Origin: Cyclobacteriaceae bacterium | GTDB lineage: Bacteria > Bacteroidota > Bacteroidia > Cytophagales > Cyclobacteriaceae | Assembly (NCBI GenBank): GCA_020436165.1 | Contig: JAGQYI010000063.1 | Location: forward strand, 53,197 to 117,196 | Direction: 5' to 3' | DNA length: 64,000 bases | Shown: positions 17,155 through 25,884 of the stretch, in pieces | Position numbering within the stretch: position 1 is the first letter of the stretch | Layout: every line of letters starts with the position of its first letter | Program-made: the position numbers and the translations under genes | Notes under the pieces: generated by a model | Seen by the model: the letters and a program-made list of their open reading frames with translations, nothing else | Database searches by the model: none | Told to the model about the DNA's origin: nothing

Positions 17155-17941
17155 TTTGAATAGTTACTTGAGCTTTGTTGAAAACCTTTGAGTTAGCTGG
17201 TACACTGGAGGTAAGCCACACATTACCACCGATAATGGTGTTTTCACCAATTACGGTGTTTCCTCCCAAAATAGTAGCGCCCGAGTAGATCACTACGTTA
17301 TCTTCGATAGTAGGGTGGCGCTTGGTGGATGCCTGGTCTTTATGCACACTCAGCGCGCCAAGGGTAACGTTCTGATAGATCTTAACATTATTGCCAATAG
17401 AACAGGTTTGCCCAATTACAATACCTGTACCATGATCGATCACAAAGTCAGAACCAATATGTGCTCCAGGATGTATATCAATTCCTGTATCTCCGTGGGC
17501 ACTTTCCGTTAACACGCGCGGAACGTACGGGATCTTCAGTTTCCACAGTTCGTGCGCCATGCGGTACATGGCAATGGCATAAAAACCCGGATAGGTTTTT
17601 ACTACCTCAATCACATCCCTGGCAGCAGGATCGTTGGCAGCAATAGCCTTGGCATCGGCCTTAAGCTTATCATGAATTTCCGGGATTTTATTGAAAAACT
17701 CATCTGCCAGGGGTACACATTTTTCGGGCAGCTTATGGTCAATTTTTCGAAGTATCCCGATAAGGGCAACCTTTTGTTCGTTGTATTTATGCTCAAATTC
17801 CGTAAAAAACCTGAATCCCTTGGGACAACGGTCTGGGAAGAGTAAGTTCAATAAATTATTGGCCATTTCAATTACTTCCTCCAAATGTGGATTGTCCTCC
17901 GTAGATTGATGCTCTTCAAAAAGTTCGCTCAAAAAATCCAT
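17141..17941 (-). CDS. cysE: Serine O-acetyltransferase
   Basis: Makes O-acetylserine from serine and acetyl-CoA for the adjacent cysteine synthase. An N-terminal helical domain is followed by left-handed beta-helix hexapeptide repeats (HGDTGIDIHPGAHIGSDF, GTGIVIGQTCSIGNNVKI) with the active-site His of the HGDTGID and DHGTGIVIG loops. I use ATG 17941 (266 residues); an upstream in-frame start at 17983 adds 14 unlike residues. It is the EpsC/CysE type with an extended N-terminus. The C-terminal tail may contact the synthase. Confidence 0.92.
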   Translation of the reverse strand: MDFLSELFEEHQSTEDNPHLEEVIEMANNLLNLLFPDRCPKGFRFFTEFEHKYNEQKVALIGILRKIDHKLPEKCVPLADEFFNKIPEIHDKLKADAKAIAANDPAARDVIEVVKTYPGFYAIAMYRMAHELWKLKIPYVPRVLTESAHGDTGIDIHPGAHIGSDFVIDHGTGIVIGQTCSIGNNVKIYQNVTLGALSVHKDQASTKRHPTIEDNVVIYSGATILGGNTVIGENTIIGGNVWLTSSVPANSKVFNKAQVTIQNDVS

Positions 17942-18132
17942 AACTAATGTTCCTTGTAAAATTGTATAACAACGGCCAGGCATAAAAGGTTGCAGGTATT
18001 ACATATTTATGCACAAGTACTTTTTTATCGTAGAATAGTTTAATTATTTAAAACAAATCTAAATTAGGTTTTTTGATAGCTCCTTCAAATAATCTATTGT
18101 ATTTAATCAAGTTTTTAAAATTATCGATTTGC

Positions 18133-18156
18133 ATATATGAATACATCGTCATATAT
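18133..18156. promoter_or_regulatory. Perfect inverted repeat, candidate operator of the sulfur operon
   Basis: ATATATGA (18133-18140) and TCATATAT (18149-18156) are perfect inverted 8-bp arms with an 8-nt spacer. They lie 50 nt upstream of the FeS/NrfD fusion gene, in the 264-nt gap divergent from cysE. AT-rich palindromes of this size are typical ArsR-family operators, and an ArsR gene is encoded in the same operon. The link is an inference. Confidence 0.45.
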
Positions 18157-18205
18157 TAATGCATCAATAACAACCAAATTTTTTTACTTAATTTAAAATC
18201 CACAA

Positions 18206-19825
18206 ATGAAATACGGCTTTGTACTGGACAACCGCAAATGTATCGGTTGTCACGCCTGTACAGTTGCGTGTAAGTCTGAACATGATATCCCGGTAGGGGT
18301 CAACAGAACTTACGTTAAGCAAGTAGAGAAAGGCGAATACCCCAACTCGAAACGACTGTTTTCAGTTACCCGTTGTAACCATTGTACAGATGCTCCCTGT
18401 GTGGAGATTTGTCCGGTGGAATGTTTGCATATACGACCAGACGGTATCGTTGATTTCAACGATGATCGTTGTATTGGTTGTAAATCCTGTATGCAGGCCT
18501 GTCCTTACGATGCGCTTTACATTAATCCCGAAACACATACGGCTGCAAAATGTAATTACTGTGCGCATAGAATTGATATTGGCCTTGAGCCTGCCTGCGT
18601 GAATGTTTGCCCTGAGCACGCGATCATATCGGGCGATATGGACAATCCTGATTCGGAAATTTCTCAGTTGATTGCCAACCAAAATGTAATGGTTCGTAAG
18701 CCTGAGAAAGGCACCATGCCAAACGTTTTTTACATCAATAGCGATGAGGTAGTATTAACTCCTTCAGCCACTGAAAAAAGCGATGATTCGCTTTGGAGCA
18801 ATCAGGCAAATGGTGTTGGACACTATGCCAAGTTTGCCGAAAGCCTGGCCAAGAAATCGTATGAAGAAATGGCTGGTACATTAGCAGGTAATCCTGACAC
18901 GGTTAAAACTTATGCGGGCAACAAACCTGCCCCTGCTAAAACCCAAATGGCTGCCATTATGGAAAAAGCCAATGCCAAACGTGTGTACGATACTCCTGAT
19001 AAAGGAATTCTTTGGGGTTGGGAAGTGTCAGGCTATGTATTCACTAAAGCTATTTCGGCAGGTGCCATTTTAGTATTGTTCCTTGCAAGCATGATGAACA
19101 TAGGAGTTACCACTGAAACAACCTGGTTGGGAATAGGTTTAGGATTGGTTTTCCTAACCTTAACGGGGGCGCTATTGGTAATGGACCTTGATCAACCTAT
19201 GCGATTTGTTTACGTGTTGCTTCGACCACAGTGGAGATCGTGGTTGGTGCGTGGAGGTTATTCAATTACCGCTTTTGGTGGTTTATTAACTGTATGGGCC
19301 GTGGGCATTTATTTTGATATTCATGTTTTGGCTGATATTGCCATGTGGCTGTCAGCAGCATTTGCAGTAATTGTAGCTATCTACACTGCTTTCTTATTTG
19401 CACAAGCAAAGGGCCGCGATTTCTGGCAAAGTCCAACCCTGGCATTCCACATGTTTATCCACAGTGTAATGGCAGGAGCAGGCGCTTTGGCCATTGGCAA
19501 CATGCTTATGGCAAATGATGCACATTGGGGTGGTTTCCTCGAAACCATTTTGTTGATTACTTTGGTTGCCAATGTGGTTCTGTTGGTTGTTGAGTTGGGT
19601 ACTACTCACCCAACCGCTGATGCAAAAGCAACCGTTCATATGATTATGAAAGGGCGTTACAAAAACCGATTCTGGGGCGGTGTGGTATTCTTCGGAAACT
19701 TACTGCCAATTGCTATGGTAATTTTCGGTTTACCTGTAGCAGCTACTGCTTTAGTTGCCTTGATTGGAATTATCCTTCAGGAGAAAATATGGGTGGAAGC
19801 ACCACAACGTATTCCATTAGCATAA
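18206..19825 (+). CDS. Sulfite dehydrogenase-type FeS subunit fused to NrfD-like membrane anchor (SoeB-SoeC fusion)
   Basis: A 539-residue protein joining two normally separate subunits. Residues 1-145 hold sixteen cysteines in four [4Fe-4S] sets (Cys12/15/18/22, 57/60/65/69, 89/92/95/99, 116/119/131/135), as in DmsB/PsrB/SoeB. A linker (about 150-265) leads to an NrfD/DmsC-like domain with about eight membrane segments (275-530). It would pass electrons from the molybdopterin subunit to quinone. There is no Tat signal, so the FeS part faces the cytoplasm. The partner gene follows by 42 nt. Confidence 0.85.
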   Translation: MKYGFVLDNRKCIGCHACTVACKSEHDIPVGVNRTYVKQVEKGEYPNSKRLFSVTRCNHCTDAPCVEICPVECLHIRPDGIVDFNDDRCIGCKSCMQACPYDALYINPETHTAAKCNYCAHRIDIGLEPACVNVCPEHAIISGDMDNPDSEISQLIANQNVMVRKPEKGTMPNVFYINSDEVVLTPSATEKSDDSLWSNQANGVGHYAKFAESLAKKSYEEMAGTLAGNPDTVKTYAGNKPAPAKTQMAAIMEKANAKRVYDTPDKGILWGWEVSGYVFTKAISAGAILVLFLASMMNIGVTTETTWLGIGLGLVFLTLTGALLVMDLDQPMRFVYVLLRPQWRSWLVRGGYSITAFGGLLTVWAVGIYFDIHVLADIAMWLSAAFAVIVAIYTAFLFAQAKGRDFWQSPTLAFHMFIHSVMAGAGALAIGNMLMANDAHWGGFLETILLITLVANVVLLVVELGTTHPTADAKATVHMIMKGRYKNRFWGGVVFFGNLLPIAMVIFGLPVAATALVALIGIILQEKIWVEAPQRIPLA

Positions 19826-19867
19826 TGTAGTATCAACAATTGATGTAAGAATTTAAAAAAGAGAAAA

Positions 19868-22726
19868 ATGTCATATAAACATAAACCTTCAGTTGTAGAA
19901 AAGATTGCAGAAGCGCTGCACTTGATTCCTAATCTACATAATGTTGAAGACCCTGAAATTCCAAGATTGACTGAACCGGGGGACTTAACTTCTTATCCGC
20001 CACCGGATCAGTGGAATAACTGGACGGAGTTTGAAGCAACCCGTTGGTCGAAGAAGGAAACTAAAACGTATTCTATTGTACCAACCACATGTTTCAACTG
20101 TGAGTCAGCTTGTGGATTGTTAGGATATATTGATAAGTCTAACGGACAAATTCGTAAGTTCGAAGGCAACCCTTACCACCCTGCCAGTCGTGGCAGAAAC
20201 TGCGCCAAAGGGCCTGCTACTATTAACCAGGTGCATGATGCAGATCGTATTCTGTACCCGATGAAACGCAAAGGCGAAAGAGGTAGTGGTGAGTGGGAGC
20301 GTGTAACCTGGGATCAAGCATTGGATGATATTGCAGCAAGAATGCGCAAGGCGCTTCAAGAAAAACGTAATAATGAAATTGCCTACCACGTAGGTCGTCC
20401 GGGCCATGAAGGCTACATGGACCGTGTGTTAAAAGCATGGAATGTAGATGGCCATAACAGCCACACCAATGTGTGTTCTTCAAATGCACGTTTCGGGTAT
20501 AACTTGTGGCATGGTTACGACAGACCTTCGGCAGATTTTGCGAATGCAAAATTCATCTTATTAATTAGTGCCCACCTTGAGTCTGGTCACTACTTCAACC
20601 CTCATGCACAGCGTATTATGGAAGGAATGATGGATGGAGCCAAGTTGGCTACTATGGATCCACGCCTTTCAAACACTGCTAGTATGGCAAACTACTGGAT
20701 GCCAACCAACCCGGGTTCTGAAGCAGCAGTGCTTTTGGCTATGGCCAAAATAATCATAGATGACGATATGATTAACCATAAGTACGTGAAGAACTGGGTA
20801 AACTGGGAAGAATATCTTGAAAGCGAAGGAATTGAAGTTAAGTATGAAAACTTTATTGAAAAACTAAAAGAGGATTATAAGGACTATACTCCTGAATATG
20901 CAGCCAAGGAAAGTGGTATAAAGGAAGCTACTATTATTGAAGTGGCCCGTGAAATCGGACTGGCCGGAGAGCGATTTGCCACGCACAACTGGCGTAGTGC
21001 TGCTGCCGGTAACCTTGGGGGTTGGGCAGTATCTCGTGCATTACATTTCCTTAATGTATTAACAGGTAGTGTTGGAACAAAAGGAGGTACTTCACCAAGT
21101 GCATGGAACAAGTTCAAACCAACATTCTTTGACAATCCACCAGCACAAAAATTCTGGAATGAACTACACTTCCCGGATGAATACCCGTTGGCATTCTTCG
21201 AAATGAGCCAGCTGTTGCCTCACTTCCTGAAAGAAGGCCGTGGTAAACTGGATACTTATTTCACGCGCGTGTTCAACCCAATCTGGACATATCCTGATGG
21301 ATTTAGCTGGATGGAGGCACTTAGCAATGAAGAGATGGTTGGAATGCACATTGCCTTAACCCCAACCTGGAGCGAAACTGCCTACTTTGCTGATTATGTG
21401 CTGCCAATGGGGCTTGCACCTGAGCGGCACGATGTAAACAGCTATGAAACACACAGTGGCATCTGGATTGCCTTCAGGCAACCTGTGCTTAGAGAGTACG
21501 CGAGAAGAGAAGGCAAGCCATTTACATTTACCTATGAGGTAAACCCTGGTGAAGTATGGGAAGAGGATGAATTCTGGATTGAACTCTCATGGAGAATTGA
21601 CCAGGATGGAAGCTTAGGTATTCGTGAGCACTTCTTGTCACCCTACCGCAAAGGGGAGAAGATAAACATTGATGAGTACTATCAGTTTATGTTCGAGAAC
21701 GTGAAAGGGCTTCCTGAAGCAGCAGCCAAGGAAGGAATGACTGAGCTTGATTACATGAAAAAGTATGGAGCTTTTGAAATTGAGAAAGCTGTATACAAAG
21801 TGAATGAAAGAGAGCTTAGCGCGGACCAAATGAAAGGAGCTACAGTCGATAAAAAGACGGGAGTGATTTCTAAGGAAGGAACAAAGATTGGTGTTCAGGT
21901 AGAAGGCAAGAATGTGGTTGGATTCCCAACACCTTCGCGTAAGCAGGAATTCTTCTCGCAAACCATGATCGACTGGAAATGGCCGGAATACACAATTCCA
22001 ACGTATATCAAAAGTCATGTACACGAGCAGGAAATGGATCGTGAAAAAGGAGATTTTCCTTTGGTACCTACCTTCCGATTGCCTGTGCTAATTCACTCGC
22101 GTTCAGCAAATGCGAAGTGGCTTACTGAAATTGCCAACCGCAATCCGGTATGGATGCATACCAAGGATGCTGCAAGATTTGGCATCAAAACAGGTGATCT
22201 TATTCGTGTGAACACAGATATCGGATACTTTGTAGACAAAGTATGGGTAACCGAAGGTATGAAACCTGGAGTTGTTGCTTGTTCTCACCACTTAGGCAGA
22301 TGGAGAAGACCGCAAGATGTGGAAGCTAACCGTTGGGCTACCAATACGGTGAAGATCGAAAATAACGGGGGCAAGTGGAAAATGAGCACCATTTCGGGTA
22401 TTAAACCATATGAAAGTAGTGATAAGGATTCAAAACGAATCTTCTGGACAGACGGTGGCGTGCACCAAAACATTACGTTCCCGGTTCATCCGGATCCTAT
22501 CAGCGGTATGCAATGCTGGCACCAAAAAGTGCGAATTGAAGTAGCGCATGCAGACGATAAGTATGGAGATATAATGGTGGATACCGATAAGGCACACGAT
22601 GTATACAAAGAGTGGTTGTCGTGGACACGTCCTGCTCCCGGGCCAAATGGTGAACGCAGACCGATTTGGTTCCACAGAGCACTTCGTCCAGCTCCTGAAA
22701 CATTCTATATAAAGGATAAAAAGTAG
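19868..22726 (+). CDS. soeA: Molybdopterin oxidoreductase, probable sulfite dehydrogenase catalytic subunit SoeA
   Basis: A 952-residue DMSO-reductase-family enzyme. Cys75, Cys78, Cys82 and Cys112 bind the N-terminal [4Fe-4S] cluster. Cys203 in THTNVCSSNARFGY is the likely molybdenum ligand. The C-terminal molybdopterin-dinucleotide domain covers about 730-880. The absence of a Tat signal, the fold length and stretches such as PTTCFNCESACGLLGY and RGRNCAKGPATINQ fit cytoplasmic SoeA, oxidising sulfite to sulfate. Polysulfide or thiosulfate reductase relatives (PsrA/PhsA) are shorter and exported, so they are less likely. Flanking genes for anion transport and cysteine synthesis support a sulfur role. 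Confidence 0.82.
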   Translation: MSYKHKPSVVEKIAEALHLIPNLHNVEDPEIPRLTEPGDLTSYPPPDQWNNWTEFEATRWSKKETKTYSIVPTTCFNCESACGLLGYIDKSNGQIRKFEGNPYHPASRGRNCAKGPATINQVHDADRILYPMKRKGERGSGEWERVTWDQALDDIAARMRKALQEKRNNEIAYHVGRPGHEGYMDRVLKAWNVDGHNSHTNVCSSNARFGYNLWHGYDRPSADFANAKFILLISAHLESGHYFNPHAQRIMEGMMDGAKLATMDPRLSNTASMANYWMPTNPGSEAAVLLAMAKIIIDDDMINHKYVKNWVNWEEYLESEGIEVKYENFIEKLKEDYKDYTPEYAAKESGIKEATIIEVAREIGLAGERFATHNWRSAAAGNLGGWAVSRALHFLNVLTGSVGTKGGTSPSAWNKFKPTFFDNPPAQKFWNELHFPDEYPLAFFEMSQLLPHFLKEGRGKLDTYFTRVFNPIWTYPDGFSWMEALSNEEMVGMHIALTPTWSETAYFADYVLPMGLAPERHDVNSYETHSGIWIAFRQPVLREYARREGKPFTFTYEVNPGEVWEEDEFWIELSWRIDQDGSLGIREHFLSPYRKGEKINIDEYYQFMFENVKGLPEAAAKEGMTELDYMKKYGAFEIEKAVYKVNERELSADQMKGATVDKKTGVISKEGTKIGVQVEGKNVVGFPTPSRKQEFFSQTMIDWKWPEYTIPTYIKSHVHEQEMDREKGDFPLVPTFRLPVLIHSRSANAKWLTEIANRNPVWMHTKDAARFGIKTGDLIRVNTDIGYFVDKVWVTEGMKPGVVACSHHLGRWRRPQDVEANRWATNTVKIENNGGKWKMSTISGIKPYESSDKDSKRIFWTDGGVHQNITFPVHPDPISGMQCWHQKVRIEVAHADDKYGDIMVDTDKAHDVYKEWLSWTRPAPGPNGERRPIWFHRALRPAPETFYIKDKK

Positions 22727-22739
22727 ATTGAACACAAGT

Positions 22740-24464
22740 ATGCTACATAAACTATTCCCCTTCCTGTCCTGGACAGGAAGGGTGAATAAAGATACGCTTA
22801 AGGCAGACTCAATGGCTGGTCTTACAGGTGCCATTATTGTATTGCCTCAAGGTATTGCCTTTGCGGCTATTGCCGGTATGCCACCCATTTACGGATTGTA
22901 TACAGCAATGGTCACACCAATTGTAGCAGCTTTGTTTGGTTCGTCCTGGCATTTAATCTCAGGGCCAACCACAGCCATATCACTGGTAATATTTGGTACC
23001 GTAAGCAAATTTGCTGAGCCTGAAACACATGACTACATTCAATTTGTTCTCACGCTTACTTTTTTGGCTGGCATATTTCAGTTTGCCATGGGTCTGGCCC
23101 GTTTGGGAACGTTGGTAAACTTTGTTTCCCACTCTGTTGTGGTGGGTTTTACGGCAGGAGCAGCGATACTAATTGCTACAAGTCAGCTTGGTAAAGTATT
23201 TGGTATAAGTACTCCTCGTGAAGGAGATTTTGTTGAAAAGTGGGCTCATCTTTTTCATGGCATTCCTGAGACTAACTTGTATGTATTTGGTGTGGCCATG
23301 GCCACGCTATTAACTGCCTTACTTCTAAAGAAGTTTGCACCTAAAATTCCTAATCTGCTCTTTGCTATGATAGTGGGTAGCGTTTTAGCATTTTTCATTC
23401 AGGGAAATGCCCACGGAGTAGCATTGGTAGGAAAACTGGAATCAGGACTTCCACCGTTTTCAATGCCTGATTTTGAACGTATTGAAATTGAAGAGTTTGC
23501 TCCTTACGCATTTGCTATTGCCTTGCTGGGGCTAATCGAGGCTGTTGCTATTGGTAAATCTATTGCCTCAAAATCGCACCAGCGGATTGATGGAAACCAG
23601 GAATTCATTGGTCAGGGGTTGTCCAACATTGTGGGTAGCTTTTTTTCTAGCTATGCAGGTTCCGGTTCTTTTACCCGTTCAGGAGTAAATTATACTGCAG
23701 GTGCCCGAACACCAATGGCGGCTATTTTTGCAGCGGTAATGCTTATGCTGGTGTTATGGCTAATAGCACCACTTACAGCTTATTTGCCTATTGCCGCAAT
23801 GGGTGGTATTATTCTTCTTGTTGCTTATAACCTGATCGATTTCAAAAGTATCAGACAGATATTCAAATCAAGCCGGGCTGAAGCAGCTGTTTTTTTGGTT
23901 ACCATGCTATCCACTCTCTTTCTGGAACTTGAGTTTGCAATTTATCTGGGTGTCATCATTTCACTTGTCTTTTACCTTCAAAGAACTTCAAGCCCGCATA
24001 TTGTTACGCTGGCCCCAGACAAAGACAATGAGCATCGAGCTTTTGTAAATATCGATCGTAAGCCAATGCCTACCTGCCCTCAGCTTAAGATCATTCGAAT
24101 AGACGGATCATTGTTTTTTGGTGCGGTAAGTAAAATTGAAGATGTGCTCGGAAAGTATTATGAGGCTGGAGAAATGAACTTACTAATTGTAGGAAATGGC
24201 ATTGGAATGATTGACCTGGCAGGAGCAGAGTTGCTGGAAAGAGAAGCAAATAAATGGCAGGGATCAGGAAGGGGTTTTTACTTCTGCTCCTTGCGAAAAC
24301 CGGTACGCGACTACCTTGAAAAAGGAGGTTTTATGGAACATATTGGAAGAGAAAATATGTTTGAAACTAAACTTAGTGCATTAAAGAAGATATATGCAAA
24401 ATTAGATAAGGAGATATGCAGTACATGTACTGCCCGAATTTTTAACGAGTGTAAAAATGACTAG
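22740..24464 (+). CDS. SulP-family inorganic anion transporter with STAS domain
   Basis: A 574-residue transporter: about twelve to fourteen membrane segments (residues 25-415), family signature GLYTAMVTPIVAALFGSS near residue 60, and a C-terminal STAS domain (about 445-560). SulP proteins move sulfate, bicarbonate and similar anions. Following soeA by 13 nt, it may carry sulfate made by sulfite oxidation, or take it up. ATG 22740 is chosen; a TTG at 22728 would add four residues. A Cys-rich tail (ICSTCTARIFNEC) is unusual and could bind metal or sense redox. It overlaps the arsR start by 8 nt. Confidence 0.9.
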   Translation: MLHKLFPFLSWTGRVNKDTLKADSMAGLTGAIIVLPQGIAFAAIAGMPPIYGLYTAMVTPIVAALFGSSWHLISGPTTAISLVIFGTVSKFAEPETHDYIQFVLTLTFLAGIFQFAMGLARLGTLVNFVSHSVVVGFTAGAAILIATSQLGKVFGISTPREGDFVEKWAHLFHGIPETNLYVFGVAMATLLTALLLKKFAPKIPNLLFAMIVGSVLAFFIQGNAHGVALVGKLESGLPPFSMPDFERIEIEEFAPYAFAIALLGLIEAVAIGKSIASKSHQRIDGNQEFIGQGLSNIVGSFFSSYAGSGSFTRSGVNYTAGARTPMAAIFAAVMLMLVLWLIAPLTAYLPIAAMGGIILLVAYNLIDFKSIRQIFKSSRAEAAVFLVTMLSTLFLELEFAIYLGVIISLVFYLQRTSSPHIVTLAPDKDNEHRAFVNIDRKPMPTCPQLKIIRIDGSLFFGAVSKIEDVLGKYYEAGEMNLLIVGNGIGMIDLAGAELLEREANKWQGSGRGFYFCSLRKPVRDYLEKGGFMEHIGRENMFETKLSALKKIYAKLDKEICSTCTARIFNECKND

Positions 24465-24774
24465 TGAGACTCAATCACATCAGGACGAATTGGAAAAAGC
24501 TGCTTTTGTTTTAAAGACAATAGCACATCCTACGCGGTTGGCAATTATAGATCTGCTTTCCAAGAAAGGTAGAAAAACAGTATCTGATATTTGTTCGGTA
24601 CTCGAGCTTGAGCAATCACTGGCTTCTCATCATTTAAATACAATGAAACTAAAAGGAGTTTTGGGGAGCACTAAAGAAGGAAAGAATAAATATTACTATT
24701 TAAAACTAATGGAGGTTACGCAAATAATAAGCTGTATCGATAACTGCAATCTTTCATTTACAATATATGATTAA
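24457..24774 (+). CDS. ArsR-family transcriptional regulator
   Basis: A 105-residue winged-helix repressor: TIAHPTRLAIIDLL starts the domain, LEQSLASHHLNTMKLKGVL is the recognition helix region, and GKNKYYYLK forms the wing. Cys46 lies just before the recognition helix (TVSDICSVLEL) and Cys93 and Cys97 lie in the C-terminal helix. That spacing resembles the dithiol of the persulfide sensors SqrR/BigR rather than a metal site. It is co-transcribed with the SulP gene (8-nt overlap) and likely controls this sulfur operon. Confidence 0.9.
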   Translation: MTSETQSHQDELEKAAFVLKTIAHPTRLAIIDLLSKKGRKTVSDICSVLELEQSLASHHLNTMKLKGVLGSTKEGKNKYYYLKLMEVTQIISCIDNCNLSFTIYD

Positions 24775-24835
24775 CTTTTGAACAATACCATTTTAATAAC
24801 CTAACAATGTTTAAGCTTTTAAAACCCAATAAATT

Positions 24836-25411
24836 ATGAATAAGGTAATTGAATTTATTCAGCAACCGTGGCCCTGGTGGGTATCAGGACCTTTGATTGC
24901 CTATGTCATGTTTTCATTGTTGTATTTCGGTAAAGGATTTGGTCTTTCAACCAATTTCAAGACCGTATGCAACATTTTGGGAGCTGATAAGTTATCAGAT
25001 TTCTTCAAATTTGATTGGCGCGACCAGATATGGAACCTCATGTTCATAGCTGGCGCTATTGTGGGCGGCTTTATTGCAGCCCATTATCTTACACCATCTC
25101 AAGTGGTGGATATTTCACCTAAAACTATTGCTGACTTACAAGCAATTGGCATCGCCCATCCTGGAGCAACCTACGAACCACCGGAGATTTTCAGCCCTGA
25201 AAATGTTTGGTCGCTGCGTAGCATGATCTTCCTTTTGCTAGGAGGTTTCTTTGTTGGTTTTGGAACCCGCTATGCCAACGGATGTACTTCCGGCCATGCC
25301 ATTAGTGGCCTTAGTAATTTGCAGAAATGGTCTTTGGTGGCTGTGGTTGGCTTTTTTATTGGAGGCTTAGCCATGACTCACCTTATCCTTCCTTATTTGA
25401 TGAAAATCTAA
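24836..25411 (+). CDS. YeeE/YedE-family sulfur transport protein (PmpA-like)
   Basis: A 191-residue membrane protein with about five segments and the YeeE/YedE signature RYANGCTSGHAISGL near residue 150, whose Cys is thought to relay thiosulfate-type sulfur across the membrane. An N-terminal extension (FIQQPWPWWVSGP) precedes the first segment. It works with the adjacent smaller YeeE/YedE gene 8 nt downstream; together they make a split transporter. The gap of 61 nt after arsR suggests the same operon. Confidence 0.88.
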   Translation: MNKVIEFIQQPWPWWVSGPLIAYVMFSLLYFGKGFGLSTNFKTVCNILGADKLSDFFKFDWRDQIWNLMFIAGAIVGGFIAAHYLTPSQVVDISPKTIADLQAIGIAHPGATYEPPEIFSPENVWSLRSMIFLLLGGFFVGFGTRYANGCTSGHAISGLSNLQKWSLVAVVGFFIGGLAMTHLILPYLMKI

Positions 25412-25419
25412 AATAGACG

Positions 25420-25836
25420 ATGATGAAATACATACGATTCTTTATAATGGGTATCCTTTTCGGGGTTATTCTCAGCAAAAGTGAAGTAATTTCCTGGTTC
25501 AGAATTCAGGAAATGTTCAGGTTCCAAAGCATACATATGTATGGTGTTATCGGAACAGCCGTAATAACCGGCATTTTGGTAATTCAGTTTATCAAGCGCA
25601 CAAAAATGAAGGACGCACAAGGCCAGTTTATTCAGGTGGTAGAGCAAGAGCCGGGTTGGCCACGCAACATACTAGGCGGTACCATATTTGGTTTGGGCTG
25701 GGCTATGACAGGCGCATGCCCCGGTCCGTTATTTATTTTAGTAGGCCATCAGGGGTGGGTATTTTTAATTCCACTGGTTGGGGCTGTTTTAGGTACATTC
25801 ACTTACGGAATGTTACGGTCTAAATTGCCTCATTAA
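25420..25836 (+). CDS. YeeE/YedE-family protein, second half (PmpB-like)
   Basis: A 138-residue protein with four membrane segments, pairing with the previous gene. The conserved Cys lies in WAMTGACPGPLFILVGH (about residue 100), the counterpart of the GCTSGH motif in the partner. Start ATG 25420 is 8 nt after the partner's stop. It ends the sulfur operon, before a bidirectional terminator. Confidence 0.88.
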   Translation: MMKYIRFFIMGILFGVILSKSEVISWFRIQEMFRFQSIHMYGVIGTAVITGILVIQFIKRTKMKDAQGQFIQVVEQEPGWPRNILGGTIFGLGWAMTGACPGPLFILVGHQGWVFLIPLVGAVLGTFTYGMLRSKLPH

Positions 25837-25855
25837 TTACAGAAAATATTTAGTT

Positions 25856-25884
25856 TAAAAGAGGTTGGAAACAACCTCTTTTTT
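25856..25884. terminator. Bidirectional intrinsic terminator
   Basis: A hairpin of GAGGTTG (25861-25867), a GAAA tetraloop and CAACCTC (25872-25878), flanked by A-run upstream and T-run downstream. It separates the plus-strand sulfur operon from the minus-strand respiratory operon and can serve both. Confidence 0.9.

Noticed and set aside
18362..18682. Minus-strand Cys/His-containing frame in the FeS gene
   Set aside because: It is a shadow of the Cys-rich ferredoxin domain on the other strand.
22728..22739. TTG start for the SulP gene
   Set aside because: Adds only four residues before an ATG that gives the normal family N-terminus; no ribosome-binding advantage seen.
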